DNA of 64,000 nucleotides from Pseudomonas maumuensis. GTDB lineage: Bacteria; Pseudomonadota; Gammaproteobacteria; Pseudomonadales; Pseudomonadaceae. The stretch is from assembly GCF_019139675.1 (NCBI RefSeq), contig NZ_CP077077.1, positions 4,526,001-4,590,000 of the forward strand, in the 5' to 3' direction. Every line of letters starts with the position of its first letter. Within the stretch, counting starts at the first letter, position 1. The notes beneath the pieces were generated by a model. The model ran no database searches and was not told where the DNA came from. It saw only the letters and a program-made list of their open reading frames with translations. The position numbers were made by a program, and so were the translations under genes. This document shows, piece by piece, positions 46,578 through 55,342 of the stretch.

Positions 46578-47498
46578 ATGTGGTTCAAGAACCTGCTGTC
46601 CTATCGCCTGACCCAGGAAGTACCGTTCGAGGCCGAGGCCCTGGAGGCCGCCCTGGCCAGCAAGCCGGCCCGCCCCTGCGCCAGCCAGGAACTGACCACC
46701 TACGGTTTCGTCGCACCGTTCGGCAAGGGCGAGGATGCTCCCCTGGTTCACGTCAGTGGCGAATTCATGCTGATCGCCGCACGTAAAGAAGAGCGCATCC
46801 TGCCCAGCAGCGTGGTCAACGACGCGGTCAAGGAAAAGGTCGAGGAGATCGAGACCGAGCAGATGCGCAAGGTCTACAAGAAGGAACGCGACCAGATCAA
46901 GGACGAAATCATCCAGGCCTTCCTGCCGCGCGCTTTCATTCGTCGCTCGATGATCTTCGCCGCCATCGCCCCGCGCCTGGGCATGATCCTGGTCAACTCG
47001 GCCAGCGCCAAGCGCGCCGAAGACCTGCTGTCGACCCTGCGTGAAGTGATCGGCTCGCTGCCGGTGCGCCCGGCCACCGTGAAGATCGCGCCAAGCGCGA
47101 CCATGACCGACTGGGTCAAGTCGCAACAGGCCGCCGAAGGCTTCTATGTCCTCGACGAGTGCGAACTGCGCGACACCGCCGAAGACGGTGGCATCGTGCG
47201 CTGCAAGCGCCAGGACCTGACCAGCGAGGAAATCCAGCTGCACCTGAGCACCGGCAAGGTGGTCACCCAGCTGGCCCTGGCCTGGCAGGACAAGCTGTCG
47301 TTCGTGCTCGACGACAAGATGGTGATCAAGCGCCTGAAGTTCGAGGAGCTGCTGCAAGAGCAAGCCGAGCAGGATGGTGGCGACGAGGCCCAGCAACAGT
47401 TCGACGCCAGCTTCCTGCTGATGATGATGACCTTCACCGAGTTCCTGCCGGTGCTGTTCGAAGCACTCGGCGGCGAAGAGATCCCGCAGGGGGTCTGA
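46578..47498 (+). CDS. rdgC: Recombination-associated protein RdgC
   Basis: This 306-residue DNA-binding ring protein begins [27 protein letters not shown] and contains the conserved [16 protein letters not shown] and [34 protein letters not shown] segments. Known: RdgC dimers encircle DNA and inhibit RecA. The start at 46578 is chosen because the family begins MWFKN; GGAGAG lies 14 nt upstream. Single gene divergent from the tRNAs, convergent with ygfX. Confidence 0.95.
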   Translation: MWFKNLLSYRLTQEVPFEAEALEAALASKPARPCASQELTTYGFVAPFGKGEDAPLVHVSGEFMLIAARKEERILPSSVVNDAVKEKVEEIETEQMRKVYKKERDQIKDEIIQAFLPRAFIRRSMIFAAIAPRLGMILVNSASAKRAEDLLSTLREVIGSLPVRPATVKIAPSATMTDWVKSQQAAEGFYVLDECELRDTAEDGGIVRCKRQDLTSEEIQLHLSTGKVVTQLALAWQDKLSFVLDDKMVIKRLKFEELLQEQAEQDGGDEAQQQFDASFLLMMMTFTEFLPVLFEALGGEEIPQGV

Positions 47499-47502
47499 CC
47501 CT

Positions 47503-47955
47503 TCAGGCCGGCGCGGCCCAGCGGCGCCGGCTGAACTTCAGCCGCACCCGCAGCCTTCGATGCTGTTCCTGCGCCAGGGCGTCCTTGGGGATGCACTGGC
47601 TCTGGCTGAACCATTGCCCCTTGCGCACGAAGCGCAGCACTACCACCGCGGGCAAGGCAACGCTGTCACGGCATAGGCGCGCCGGCTGCCACCCCCGGGC
47701 ACGACTGTATATATGCCAACCACGCGGCTCACGACGCAGGCCGGTGATCGCGTCAGGGTGGGACAACAGGATTCGGCGGGGAATGGCCCAGCAGGCGTGG
47801 GCAAGGCAGGCAATGACCAGCAGGCCCTTCAGCCAACCGGGCAGCGCGACCACGACGCCGGCGATGAGCGCCAGCGCCAGGCAGGCGAGGTAGGCCGCCA
47901 GCAACAGGCGTGAGCCCTGCCAACGGCACTCGAAACAATCACTTGGGCTGGACAC
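47503..47955 (-). CDS. ygfX: YgfX-family membrane protein
   Basis: This 150-residue protein begins [22 protein letters not shown]. Two N-terminal transmembrane helices are followed by a basic cytoplasmic tail ([10 protein letters not shown]). It overlaps sdhE by 17 bp, the usual sdhE-ygfX pairing. E. coli YgfX (CptA) was reported as a toxin affecting cytoskeletal proteins, but this is disputed; the physiological role is unsettled. Confidence 0.82.
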   Translation of the reverse strand: MSSPSDCFECRWQGSRLLLAAYLACLALALIAGVVVALPGWLKGLLVIACLAHACWAIPRRILLSHPDAITGLRREPRGWHIYSRARGWQPARLCRDSVALPAVVVLRFVRKGQWFSQSQCIPKDALAQEQHRRLRVRLKFSRRRWAAPA

Positions 47956-48193
47956 GATCCAGGATGATGCGGACCATGCGCTGCAGCTCCGGGTCTTCGG
48001 ACTCGGTACGCTCCATGAACCAGCCGAACATGTCCTGGTCCTCGCAGGTCAGCAGGCGACGGTACAGCTCGCGGTCCGCTTCGCTCAGGCTCGGGTAGAC
48101 TTCCTGGGTGAACGGTACCAGCAGCACGTCCAGTTCCAGCATGCCGCGACGGCTGTGCCAGAAAAGCCGATTGAGTTCAGTTTGTTCGACCAT
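47939..48193 (-). CDS. sdhE: Succinate dehydrogenase assembly factor 2 (FAD assembly factor)
   Basis: This 84-residue protein promotes covalent flavinylation of SdhA. The signature [14 protein letters not shown] (RGxxE) and DQDMFGWFM are present. Start 48193 gives the family length, with GGAGG upstream; longer frames add a non-conserved N-terminus. Divergent from ygfZ, a conserved gammaproteobacterial arrangement. Confidence 0.93.
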   Translation of the reverse strand: MVEQTELNRLFWHSRRGMLELDVLLVPFTQEVYPSLSEADRELYRRLLTCEDQDMFGWFMERTESEDPELQRMVRIILDRVQPK

Positions 48194-48327
48194 GGGGCCC
48201 TCCTCGAATGGTCGCGCAGTATACCGCGCAGCGAATGAAGCGGCACAAGGCGTTGGTCTACTCACCTACCTATTTTGTTACCGGCGTTCTATGATGGCCG
48301 CCAGTCTTTTAGCTACCGCGATGACCC

Positions 48328-49269
48328 ATGGCCGATTCCGCTTTCTTCTGTTCCCTCTCCCATGAGGGCATCCTCGCCGTCCGCGGCTCCGACGCCGGCA
48401 AGTTCCTGCAGGGTCAACTGACCTGCAACATCAGCTACCTCAGCGAAGCCCATGCGAGCCTTGGTGCCCGCTGCATGGTCAAGGGCCGCATGCAGTCGAG
48501 CTTCCGTATCCTGCCCGAGGGCAACGGCTACCTGCTGGCCATGGCCAGCGAGCTGCTCGAGGCGCAGTTGGCCGACCTGAAGAAGTACGCGGTGTTCTCC
48601 AAGGCCACGCTGAGCGACGACAGCGCCGCCTGGGCGCGCTTCGGCTTGCAGGACGGCGACGCGGCCCAGCAGGCGCTGAGCCTGAGCGTGGCGGACGAGG
48701 CCGGCGCGACCGCGCGTCATGATGGCCTGATCGCCATCCGCGCCTCGGCTGGCCGGGTCGAACTGTGGGCGCCTGCCGAGCGGGCCAGCGCCGTGCGCGA
48801 GGCGCTCGCCGCCGCGCTGCCGGAGGGCACGCTCAACGACTGGCTGCTTGGCCAGGTGCGCGCCGGCATCGGCCAGGTCATGGGCCCGACCCGCGAGCTG
48901 TTCATCCCGCAGATGATCAACCTGCAGGCCGTCGATGGCGTGAGCTTCAAGAAGGGCTGCTACACCGGCCAGGAGATCGTCGCCCGCATGCAGTACCTGG
49001 GTAAGCTCAAGCGCCGCCAGTATCGCCTGGCACTGGCCGAGACAGCGGTACCCGAGCCGGGCGCCGAGATCTTCTCGCCAACCCACGGCTCGTCGGTCGG
49101 CGAGGTGGTGATCGCTGCCAGCAGCGGCAGCGCCGTCGAACTGCTGGCGGTGCTCAGCGCCGACGCGGTGGCAGACGACAACCTACACCTGGGCAGCCTC
49201 GAAGGCCCGCGCCTGACGCTGCTCGACCTGCCTTACGAACTGGACCGCGACCGGGAAATCCAGCGCTGA
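48328..49269 (+). CDS. ygfZ: YgfZ folate-dependent Fe-S cluster protein
   Basis: This 313-residue GcvT-like protein has the hallmark KKGCYTGQEIVARMQY, whose Cys is essential in E. coli YgfZ. The N-terminal half resembles the tetrahydrofolate-binding aminomethyltransferase fold (RGSDAGKFLQGQLTCNI). It supports the maturation or repair of some Fe-S enzymes, including MiaB-type proteins. Adjacent to sdhE on the opposite strand. Confidence 0.93.
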   Translation: MADSAFFCSLSHEGILAVRGSDAGKFLQGQLTCNISYLSEAHASLGARCMVKGRMQSSFRILPEGNGYLLAMASELLEAQLADLKKYAVFSKATLSDDSAAWARFGLQDGDAAQQALSLSVADEAGATARHDGLIAIRASAGRVELWAPAERASAVREALAAALPEGTLNDWLLGQVRAGIGQVMGPTRELFIPQMINLQAVDGVSFKKGCYTGQEIVARMQYLGKLKRRQYRLALAETAVPEPGAEIFSPTHGSSVGEVVIAASSGSAVELLAVLSADAVADDNLHLGSLEGPRLTLLDLPYELDRDREIQR

Positions 49270-49324
49270 CCAGCCCGCCCCGGCTTCACGCCGGGGCTGC
49301 ACCACCTTTGCCGTAGAGAAGTCC

Positions 49325-50131
49325 ATGAACAAGCTGGCCGAGAAGGTCCAAGCGCAATTGCTCGCCGCCATCGACCGGGACGACCTGGTCCTGCCGACGC
49401 TTCCGGAAGTTGCCCTGAGCATTCGCGAAGCCGCCGAAGACAGCGAGATCAGCGTGTCCGCCTTGAGCAAGGTGATCGGCCGCGACGCCGCGCTGTCGGC
49501 GCGCCTGATCAAGGTGGTCAACAGCCCTCTGCTGCGCGCCGCCGTCGAAGTCACCGATCTGCACACCGCGATCACCCGCCTGGGCATCAACTACAGCTGC
49601 AACCTGGCCATCGGCCTGGTGATCGAGCAGATCTTCCATGCCCGCGCCCCGGCGGTCGAACACAAGCTGCGCGATATCTGGGCCAACAGCCTGGATGTGG
49701 CGGGCATCAGCTATGAACTGTGCCGACGCTACACCCAACTCAAGCCCGACCAGGCCACCCTCGGCGGCCTGGTGCATCAGATCGGCGCGTTGCCGGTGCT
49801 GATCTATGCCGAGGAGCACAACGAGCTGCTGTCCGACCCGATCTGCCTGCATTTCGTGATCGAGCAGATCCAGCCAGTGCTGGGCGACAAGATCCTCAGC
49901 GCCTGGGAGTTCCCCGAGCAGCTGGTCAACCTGCCCAGCCAGGTGCAGGACCTGGACCGGCGCACCGACCAGATCGACTACATCGACATCGTCCAGATCG
50001 CCCGCTGCATCAGCCAGCGCGAGCGCAGCCGGCCACTGGCCGCCCTGCCCGCCTACCGGCACCTGGGGCTGCCCTACGGCACCGAGCTGGATATCGCCGA
50101 ACTGCTGGATGCGCGGAGCATGTTGCGCTGA
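49325..50131 (+). CDS. HDOD-domain signalling protein
   Basis: This 268-residue protein has an HDOD domain over most of its length (LPTLPEVALSIREAAEDSEISVSALSKVIGRDAALSARLIKVVNSPLLR... GGLVHQIGALPVLIYAEEHNE). The catalytic HD pair of true HD phosphodiesterases is absent, as usual in HDOD proteins. Likely a protein-interaction module in signalling or cell-cycle control. It sits 55 bp after ygfZ on the same strand. Confidence 0.87.
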   Translation: MNKLAEKVQAQLLAAIDRDDLVLPTLPEVALSIREAAEDSEISVSALSKVIGRDAALSARLIKVVNSPLLRAAVEVTDLHTAITRLGINYSCNLAIGLVIEQIFHARAPAVEHKLRDIWANSLDVAGISYELCRRYTQLKPDQATLGGLVHQIGALPVLIYAEEHNELLSDPICLHFVIEQIQPVLGDKILSAWEFPEQLVNLPSQVQDLDRRTDQIDYIDIVQIARCISQRERSRPLAALPAYRHLGLPYGTELDIAELLDARSMLR

Positions 50132-50174
50132 ATCGGCAGGGCTGCTCGCGGGGCAAGCCCCGCGATAGCCGACA

Positions 50175-51554
50175 TCAATCCGCGATAAAACTCACCCGCA
50201 CCTTCAACCCGCCGCGCTCGCCGTCATGCAGGCTGATCTGCGCCAGGTGCGCCCGGCAGATCTCGCCGACGATGGCCAGCCCCAGCCCGCTGCCCTGGGC
50301 GCTGCGCCGGTAGAAACGCTCGAACACCCGCTCACGCTCATCCTCGGGAATTCCCGGCCCGTCGTCCTCGACTTCGAGCACAGCCGGCGCCAGGACCCGC
50401 AGCACCACATCACCGCCGGGCGGGGTGTGGGCCAGGGCATTGTCAACCAGGTTGCTGAGCAGCTCGTTGAGCAAGGTCGGTTCGCCCTTGAGCCACACCG
50501 GCGCCTCGGCCTCCAGCGCCAGGGCAACGCCGCGGGCGTGGGCCAGCGGCGCCATCGCCATGCCCAGCTCGCGGGCCAGCTGGCTCAGGTCCAGGCGCTG
50601 GGCACCACCCTCGGCGATGGCCCGGGCGCCGTTCTCCACCCGCGCCAACGACAGCAGTTGGTTGGCCAGATGGGTGAGCCGATCGGTGCCCTGGGCCGCC
50701 GCCTCCAGAGTCTTGCGCCACTCCTCTGGCTCCCGTGAGCGCAAGCCCAGTTCGACCCGCGCCTTGAGCGCCGCCAGCGGCGTGCGCAGCTCATGGGCGG
50801 CATCGGCGATGAACTGCGCCTGGCGCTCGAACTGGCCACGCAGGCGCTCGGTGAAATGGTTGAGGGCACGCACCAGCGGCCCCAGTTCGCGCTGCACCTG
50901 CACTACAGGCAAGGCGCGCAGGTCGTCCGGCTGGCGCTCCTCCACCGCCGTGCGCAAGCGCTCCAGCGGGCGCAGCGCGGCGCTCACCGCGAACCACACC
51001 ATCACCAGCGCGCCGAAGGCCAGCATCCCCAGGCGCAGCAGGGTGTCGGCCATCAGCCCGCGAGCCATGCGCACCCGCGCCTCCTCGGTCTCGGCCACGC
51101 GGATCTCGGCCATGCCGTTCATGTTCGGTTCGCTCACCGCCTTGAGCAGACTGACCACGCGCACGTCCTGGCCCAGGTAGGTGGCGTTGTAGAAGCGCGC
51201 CAGCGCCGGGTAGTCGTCGGTGCGTGGTGTGCCTGGTGGCGGGGGCGGCAGGTTCTCGTAGCCGGAAATCAGCTTCTGGTGGATGTCCAGCACCTGGTAG
51301 TAGATGCGCCCGGCACTGTCGTAGGCGAAGGTGTCCAGGGCCACGTAGGGCACATCGGCGCTGAGGGTGCCGTCGCGCTGCGACAAGCCGGCGGCAATGG
51401 TCCGCGCCGACGCCAGCAAGGTCCGGTCATAGGCGGTGTCGGCAGCTTCGCGGCCATTCCAGTAAGCGCTCAGGCCGCTGGCCAGCATCAGCACCACCAG
51501 CAGCAACGCCAGGTTGCCCAGCAAGCGCCCGCGCAGGCTGCCGTTGTCACGCAT
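50175..51554 (-). CDS. tctE: TctE sensor histidine kinase
   Basis: This 459-residue membrane kinase has TM1 at ~10-30, a periplasmic sensor (~30-150) containing a proline run (ENLPPPPPGTPRTDDYP), TM2, a HAMP-like linker, phospho-His in AAHELRTPLAALKARVELGL, and the N (NELLSNLVDNALAHT) and G (DDGPGIP, GSGLGLAIV) boxes. It overlaps tctD by 8 bp. Senses tricarboxylates to induce opdH-tctCBA, which is divergent. Confidence 0.92.
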   Translation of the reverse strand: MRDNGSLRGRLLGNLALLLVVLMLASGLSAYWNGREAADTAYDRTLLASARTIAAGLSQRDGTLSADVPYVALDTFAYDSAGRIYYQVLDIHQKLISGYENLPPPPPGTPRTDDYPALARFYNATYLGQDVRVVSLLKAVSEPNMNGMAEIRVAETEEARVRMARGLMADTLLRLGMLAFGALVMVWFAVSAALRPLERLRTAVEERQPDDLRALPVVQVQRELGPLVRALNHFTERLRGQFERQAQFIADAAHELRTPLAALKARVELGLRSREPEEWRKTLEAAAQGTDRLTHLANQLLSLARVENGARAIAEGGAQRLDLSQLARELGMAMAPLAHARGVALALEAEAPVWLKGEPTLLNELLSNLVDNALAHTPPGGDVVLRVLAPAVLEVEDDGPGIPEDERERVFERFYRRSAQGSGLGLAIVGEICRAHLAQISLHDGERGGLKVRVSFIAD

Positions 51555-52218
51555 CGCGGTGCTCGAGCAGGTAACCCAGGCCACGGAAGGTGACGATGGC
51601 CACCGGGTGGCCGTCGAGCTTCTTGCGCAGGCGGTGGATGTAGATCTCGATGGCGTCGGGGCTGGCCTCCTCGTCGAGGCCGAACACCTGGGCCGCCAGC
51701 TGCTCCTTGCTCATCACCCGGCCGGGGCGGGCAATCAGTGCCTCGAGCACGCTCTGTTCGCGCTGGGTCAAGGTCAGCGGCTCGCCGTCCAGGCCGAAGC
51801 GCCGGGTATCCAGGTCGTAGACCAGCGGGCCGCAGCGTTGCTGGCGTTCGCCACCGAGCACGCTGCGCCGCAGCAGGGCCTTGACCCGCGCTTCCAGCTC
51901 GGTCAGTTCGAAGGGTTTGGCCAGGTAGTCATCGGCGCCGAGATTCAGCCCGTGTACCCGATCCTTCACATCGCTGCGCGCGGTGAGCATCAGCACCGGC
52001 AAGGTCTTGCCGCGCCCGCGCAGGCGCGCCAGCACTTCGAAGCCGTCCATGCGTGGCAGGCCGACATCCAGCACCGCCACGGCATAGTCCTCGCTGGCCA
52101 GGGCCAGGTCGGCGGCCACGCCGTCATGCAGCACGTCCACGGTCAGGCCCTGGCTCTTGAGGGCCTGGGCCACGCTTTCGGCCAGTTGCAGATGGTCTTC
52201 GACCAGCAGCACACGCAT
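51547..52218 (-). CDS. tctD: TctD response regulator, OmpR/PhoB type
   Basis: This 223-residue regulator has a receiver with phospho-Asp in VAVLDVGLPRMDGFEVL and a C-terminal winged helix (LTLTQREQSVLEALIARPGRVMSKEQLAAQVFG...VYIHRLRKKLDG-type: IEIYIHRLRKKLDGHPV). It is the first gene of tctDE, divergent from opdH. The repeated GAAAGGTT elements between them are the likely binding site. Confidence 0.93.
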   Translation of the reverse strand: MRVLLVEDHLQLAESVAQALKSQGLTVDVLHDGVAADLALASEDYAVAVLDVGLPRMDGFEVLARLRGRGKTLPVLMLTARSDVKDRVHGLNLGADDYLAKPFELTELEARVKALLRRSVLGGERQQRCGPLVYDLDTRRFGLDGEPLTLTQREQSVLEALIARPGRVMSKEQLAAQVFGLDEEASPDAIEIYIHRLRKKLDGHPVAIVTFRGLGYLLEHRDA

Positions 52219-52293
52219 CGGATTCTCCCTGTTCGGCTGGGCTTTTTGCGCGGAGTGTAACCCCGTGGCGGGTGCTGTGAAGCCCTCGCCGGA

Positions 52294-52325
52294 AACCTTT
52301 CACGCTGAAAGGTTAGCGAAAGGTT
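52294..52325. promoter_or_regulatory. Candidate TctD operator: three GAAAGGTT units
   Basis: AACCTTTC (52294-52301), GAAAGGTT (52307-52314) and GAAAGGTT (52318-52325): an inverted repeat plus a direct repeat, the two direct units stepped by 11 bp, about one helical turn. OmpR/PhoB-type regulators bind such direct repeats. It lies 68 bp from tctD and 94 bp from opdH. Confidence 0.6.
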
Positions 52326-52392
52326 GGTTGCCTAGCATCGCACCACGGTCGCCCCGCGCGCCGCAAAAAGCACCAGCAAGGTGCAAACACAT

Positions 52393-52400
52393 AAGAACAA
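52393..52400 (+). promoter_or_regulatory. Candidate Crc/Hfq CA motif in the opdH leader
   Basis: AAGAACAA fits AANAANAA and lies 5-6 nt before GGAG (52406-52409), the opdH ribosome binding site, so Hfq/Crc bound here would block initiation. Confidence 0.55.
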
Positions 52401-52418
52401 TAAATGGAGTCACCGACG

Positions 52419-53708
52419 ATGCTGTCCACGCAGCCGCAGGCGTACGCGCCTATCCGTTCCCTCGCCGCCCGACCTTCCGCCCTCGCCAGCGCCTTCGCCC
52501 TTGCCGGTGTCGCGCCCATGAGCCAGGCCGCCTTCTTCGAAGACAGCACGGCCACCTTCGAAACCCGCAACATGTACTTCAACCGCGACTTCCGCGACGG
52601 TACCAGCACGCAGCAATCCAAGCGCGACGAATGGGCCCAGGGGTTCATGCTCAACTTCGAGTCCGGCTATACCGAAGGCACCGTGGGCTTCGGCCTGGAC
52701 GCGCTGGGCATGCTCGGGGTCAAGCTCGACTCCAGCAAGGACCGCACCGACACCGGCCTGCTGCCGACCCACGACAACGGCAAGGCTGCCGACGAATACT
52801 CCAAGCTCGGCCTGACCGGCAAGGTCAAGGTCTCGCAGACCGAATTGAAGGTCGGCACGTTGATTCCCGAGCTGCCCACGCTGCAGCCCAACGACGGGCG
52901 CATCCTGCCGCAGACCTTCGAAGGCGGCCTGGTCACCTCGAAGGAGATCAAAGGCCTGACCTTCACCGGCGCCCGCCTGGAAAAAGCCAAGGACCGCAAC
53001 GACACCAACTGGGAAGACCTGGCCCTCAACAACAAGAACAGTCGCTTCGGCGGCACCTTCAGCGCCGACCATTTCGACACCGGCGGCCTGGACTACCAGT
53101 TCACCGACCGCATCACCGGCAGCTACCACTTCGCCCAGCTCGACGACATCTACCGCCAGCACTTCATCGGCATGCTCGCCACCCAGCCCTGGGGCCCGGG
53201 CACCCTGGGCGCCGACCTGCGCCTGGCGATCAGCGACGATGCCGGCGCGGCCAAGGCCGGCAAGATCGACAACACCACCTTCAACGGCATGCTCAGCTAC
53301 ACCTTGGGCGGGCACAAGGTCAGCGGCGCCTGGCAACAGCTCTCCGGCGACAGCGCGTTCCCCTACGTCGACGGCGCCGACCCCTACCTGGTCAACTTCG
53401 TCCAGATCAACGACTTCGCAGGCGCCGACGAGCGCTCCTGGCAAGCGCGCTACGACTACAACTTCGCCGCCCTCGGCATCCCCGGCCTGACCTTCATGAC
53501 CCGCTACATCAGCGGCGACAACGTCAGCCGCGCCGCCGGCGGCGAGGGCAAGGAGTGGGAACGCAACACCGAACTGAAGTACGTGGTACAAAGCGGCCCG
53601 TTGAAGAACGTCGCCGTGCGCCTGCGCAACGCCACCTTCCGCTCCAACTTCGCCCGCGACGCGGACGAGGTGCGGCTGCTGGTGAGCTACAGCGTGGCTC
53701 TGTGGTAA
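52419..53708 (+). CDS. opdH: OpdH-type tricarboxylate outer-membrane porin (OprD family)
   Basis: This 429-residue OprD-family porin has a signal peptide ending near MSQA-A (~residue 37), then FFEDSTATFETRNMYFNRDFRDG typical of mature OprD proteins, and a C-terminal beta-strand ending VSYSVALW. Start 52419 has GGAG 9 nt upstream; ATG 52404 lies over that site and is unlikely. First gene of the transport operon with tctCBA; known as the citrate/aconitate porin in P. aeruginosa. Confidence 0.9.
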   Translation: MLSTQPQAYAPIRSLAARPSALASAFALAGVAPMSQAAFFEDSTATFETRNMYFNRDFRDGTSTQQSKRDEWAQGFMLNFESGYTEGTVGFGLDALGMLGVKLDSSKDRTDTGLLPTHDNGKAADEYSKLGLTGKVKVSQTELKVGTLIPELPTLQPNDGRILPQTFEGGLVTSKEIKGLTFTGARLEKAKDRNDTNWEDLALNNKNSRFGGTFSADHFDTGGLDYQFTDRITGSYHFAQLDDIYRQHFIGMLATQPWGPGTLGADLRLAISDDAGAAKAGKIDNTTFNGMLSYTLGGHKVSGAWQQLSGDSAFPYVDGADPYLVNFVQINDFAGADERSWQARYDYNFAALGIPGLTFMTRYISGDNVSRAAGGEGKEWERNTELKYVVQSGPLKNVAVRLRNATFRSNFARDADEVRLLVSYSVALW

Positions 53709-53713
53709 CCCAT

Positions 53714-53721
53714 AACAACAA
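53714..53721 (+). promoter_or_regulatory. Candidate Crc/Hfq CA motif in front of tctC
   Basis: AACAACAA fits AANAANAA and lies 7 nt before the GGAG ribosome binding site (53729-53732) of tctC. Second such motif in this operon. Confidence 0.52.
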
Positions 53722-53739
53722 CGCTCACGGAGATAGACG

Positions 53740-54720
53740 ATGACTTTTTCACTGCGCCGCCTCGTCCTGGCCACCGGTTGCCTGCTGCTGGCCGGCAACG
53801 CCCTGGCCGCCGAACCCAAACGCCCCGAATGCATCGCCCCGGCCTCGCCCGGCGGCGGTTTCGACCTGACCTGCAAGCTGGTGCAAAGCGCCCTGGTCAA
53901 CGAGAAGATCCTCAGCAAGCCCATGCGCGTGACCTACATGCCCGGCGGTGTCGGCGCGGTGGCCTACAACGCCGTGGTCGCCCAGCGCCCGGCCGATGCC
54001 GGCACGCTGGTGGCCTGGTCCAGCGGTTCGTTGCTGAACCTGGCCCAGGGCAAGTTCGGCCGTTTCGACGAGAACGCAGTGAAATGGTTGGCGGCGGTCG
54101 GCACCAGCTATGGCGCCATCGCGGTGAAGAGCGACTCGCCCTACAAGACCCTCGATGACCTGGTCGCAGCCCTGAAGAAGGATCCGAGCAAGGTGGTGAT
54201 CGGCTCCGGCGGCACCGTCGGCAGCCAGGACTGGATGCAGACCGCGCTGATCGCCAAGGCCGCCGGCATCAACCCACGCGACCTGCGCTACGTGGCCCTG
54301 GAAGGCGGCGGCGAGATCGCCACCGCGCTGCTCGGCGGGCATATCCAGGTGGGCTCCACCGACATTTCCGACTCCATGCCGCACATCCAGAGCGGCAACA
54401 TGCGCATCCTCGCGGTGTTCTCCGAAAAACGCCTGGACGAGCCGGAGATGAAAGACATTCCCACCGCCAAGGAGCAGGGCTACGACATCGTCTGGCCGGT
54501 GGTGCGCGGGTTCTACCTCGGGCCGAAGGTCAGCGACGAGGACTACGCCTGGTGGAAGGCCTCGTTCGACAAGCTGCTGGCGTCGGAAGACTTCGCCAAG
54601 CTGCGTGACCAGCGCGAGCTGTTCCCGTTCGCCATGACCGGCGAGGAGCTGGACGGCTATGTGAAGAAGCAGGTGGCGGACTACAAGGCGCTGGCCCGGG
54701 AATTCGGCCTGATCCAGTAA
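53740..54720 (+). CDS. tctC: Tricarboxylate-binding periplasmic protein
   Basis: This 326-residue TTT-family solute receptor (Bug-like) has a signal peptide ending NALA-AEP, and ECIAPASPGGGFDLTCKLVQ and GVGAVAYNAVVAQRPADAGTLVAWSSGSLLNLAQGKFG motifs that form the carboxylate pocket. It delivers citrate-like acids to TctAB. Located 31 bp after opdH. Confidence 0.93.
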   Translation: MTFSLRRLVLATGCLLLAGNALAAEPKRPECIAPASPGGGFDLTCKLVQSALVNEKILSKPMRVTYMPGGVGAVAYNAVVAQRPADAGTLVAWSSGSLLNLAQGKFGRFDENAVKWLAAVGTSYGAIAVKSDSPYKTLDDLVAALKKDPSKVVIGSGGTVGSQDWMQTALIAKAAGINPRDLRYVALEGGGEIATALLGGHIQVGSTDISDSMPHIQSGNMRILAVFSEKRLDEPEMKDIPTAKEQGYDIVWPVVRGFYLGPKVSDEDYAWWKASFDKLLASEDFAKLRDQRELFPFAMTGEELDGYVKKQVADYKALAREFGLIQ

Positions 54721-54736
54721 GCCATGCAGCCTGTAC

Positions 54737-54832
54737 TGGCCTCATCGCCGGCAAGCCGGCTCCCACAGGGCCTGCGCTAGGTTCTGAAGCGGCGGATGCC
54801 CTGTGGGAGCTGGCTTGCCAGCGATACGGCCA
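54737..54832. repeat. REP palindrome pair within the tct operon
   Basis: Inverted REP units between tctC and tctB: GGCCTCATCGCCGGCAAGCC... and the inverse ...GGCTTGCCAGCGATACGGCC. Such structures often protect the upstream mRNA, which would give more TctC than TctAB. Confidence 0.82.
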
Positions 54833-54880
54833 GCACAGATCCCGAGTTGTGCTTCGGCAATCCTTTTCGAGGATTTCTAC

Positions 54881-55339
54881 ATGATCCTGCAACGCCTCTT
54901 CGCCCTCGTCCTGCTGGCGCTGTGCGTCGTGCTGGCGGTGATGGCCTGGCCCTATCAAGCCGCCTTCTCCTACGAACCGGTGGGCCCGCGCGCCTACCCG
55001 CTGCTGATGCTCGGCCTGATGAGCCTGGGCCTGCTGTACCTGGCGATCCGTCCCACGCCGATCGTGCGCAAGGACGACGAACCTGAACTGGACCGCGAAA
55101 CCCTGATCAAGGTCGCCGCCTGCGTCGGCCTGCTGCTGGTCTTCGCCAGCACCTTCGAGGCCCTGGGCTTCATCCTCAGCGCCACGCTGGTCGGTGTCCC
55201 CATGGCCCGCCTGTACGGTGGCCGCTGGCTGCACAGCGTCATCGTGGTGGTGGGTATGAGCATCTTCCTCTACTGGCTGTTCGACCGGGTGATGGACGTC
55301 CCCCTGCCCCTCGGCCTGCTCGACGTACTGGAGAACTGA
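54881..55339 (+). CDS. tctB: Tripartite tricarboxylate transporter small membrane subunit
   Basis: This 152-residue protein has four predicted transmembrane helices and the family pattern FSYEPVGPRAYPLLMLGLM. Start 54881 has CGAGGA upstream; earlier in-frame ATGs translate the REP. It overlaps nothing and ends 3 bp before tctA. Confidence 0.92.
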   Translation: MILQRLFALVLLALCVVLAVMAWPYQAAFSYEPVGPRAYPLLMLGLMSLGLLYLAIRPTPIVRKDDEPELDRETLIKVAACVGLLLVFASTFEALGFILSATLVGVPMARLYGGRWLHSVIVVVGMSIFLYWLFDRVMDVPLPLGLLDVLEN

Positions 55340-55342
55340 CAC

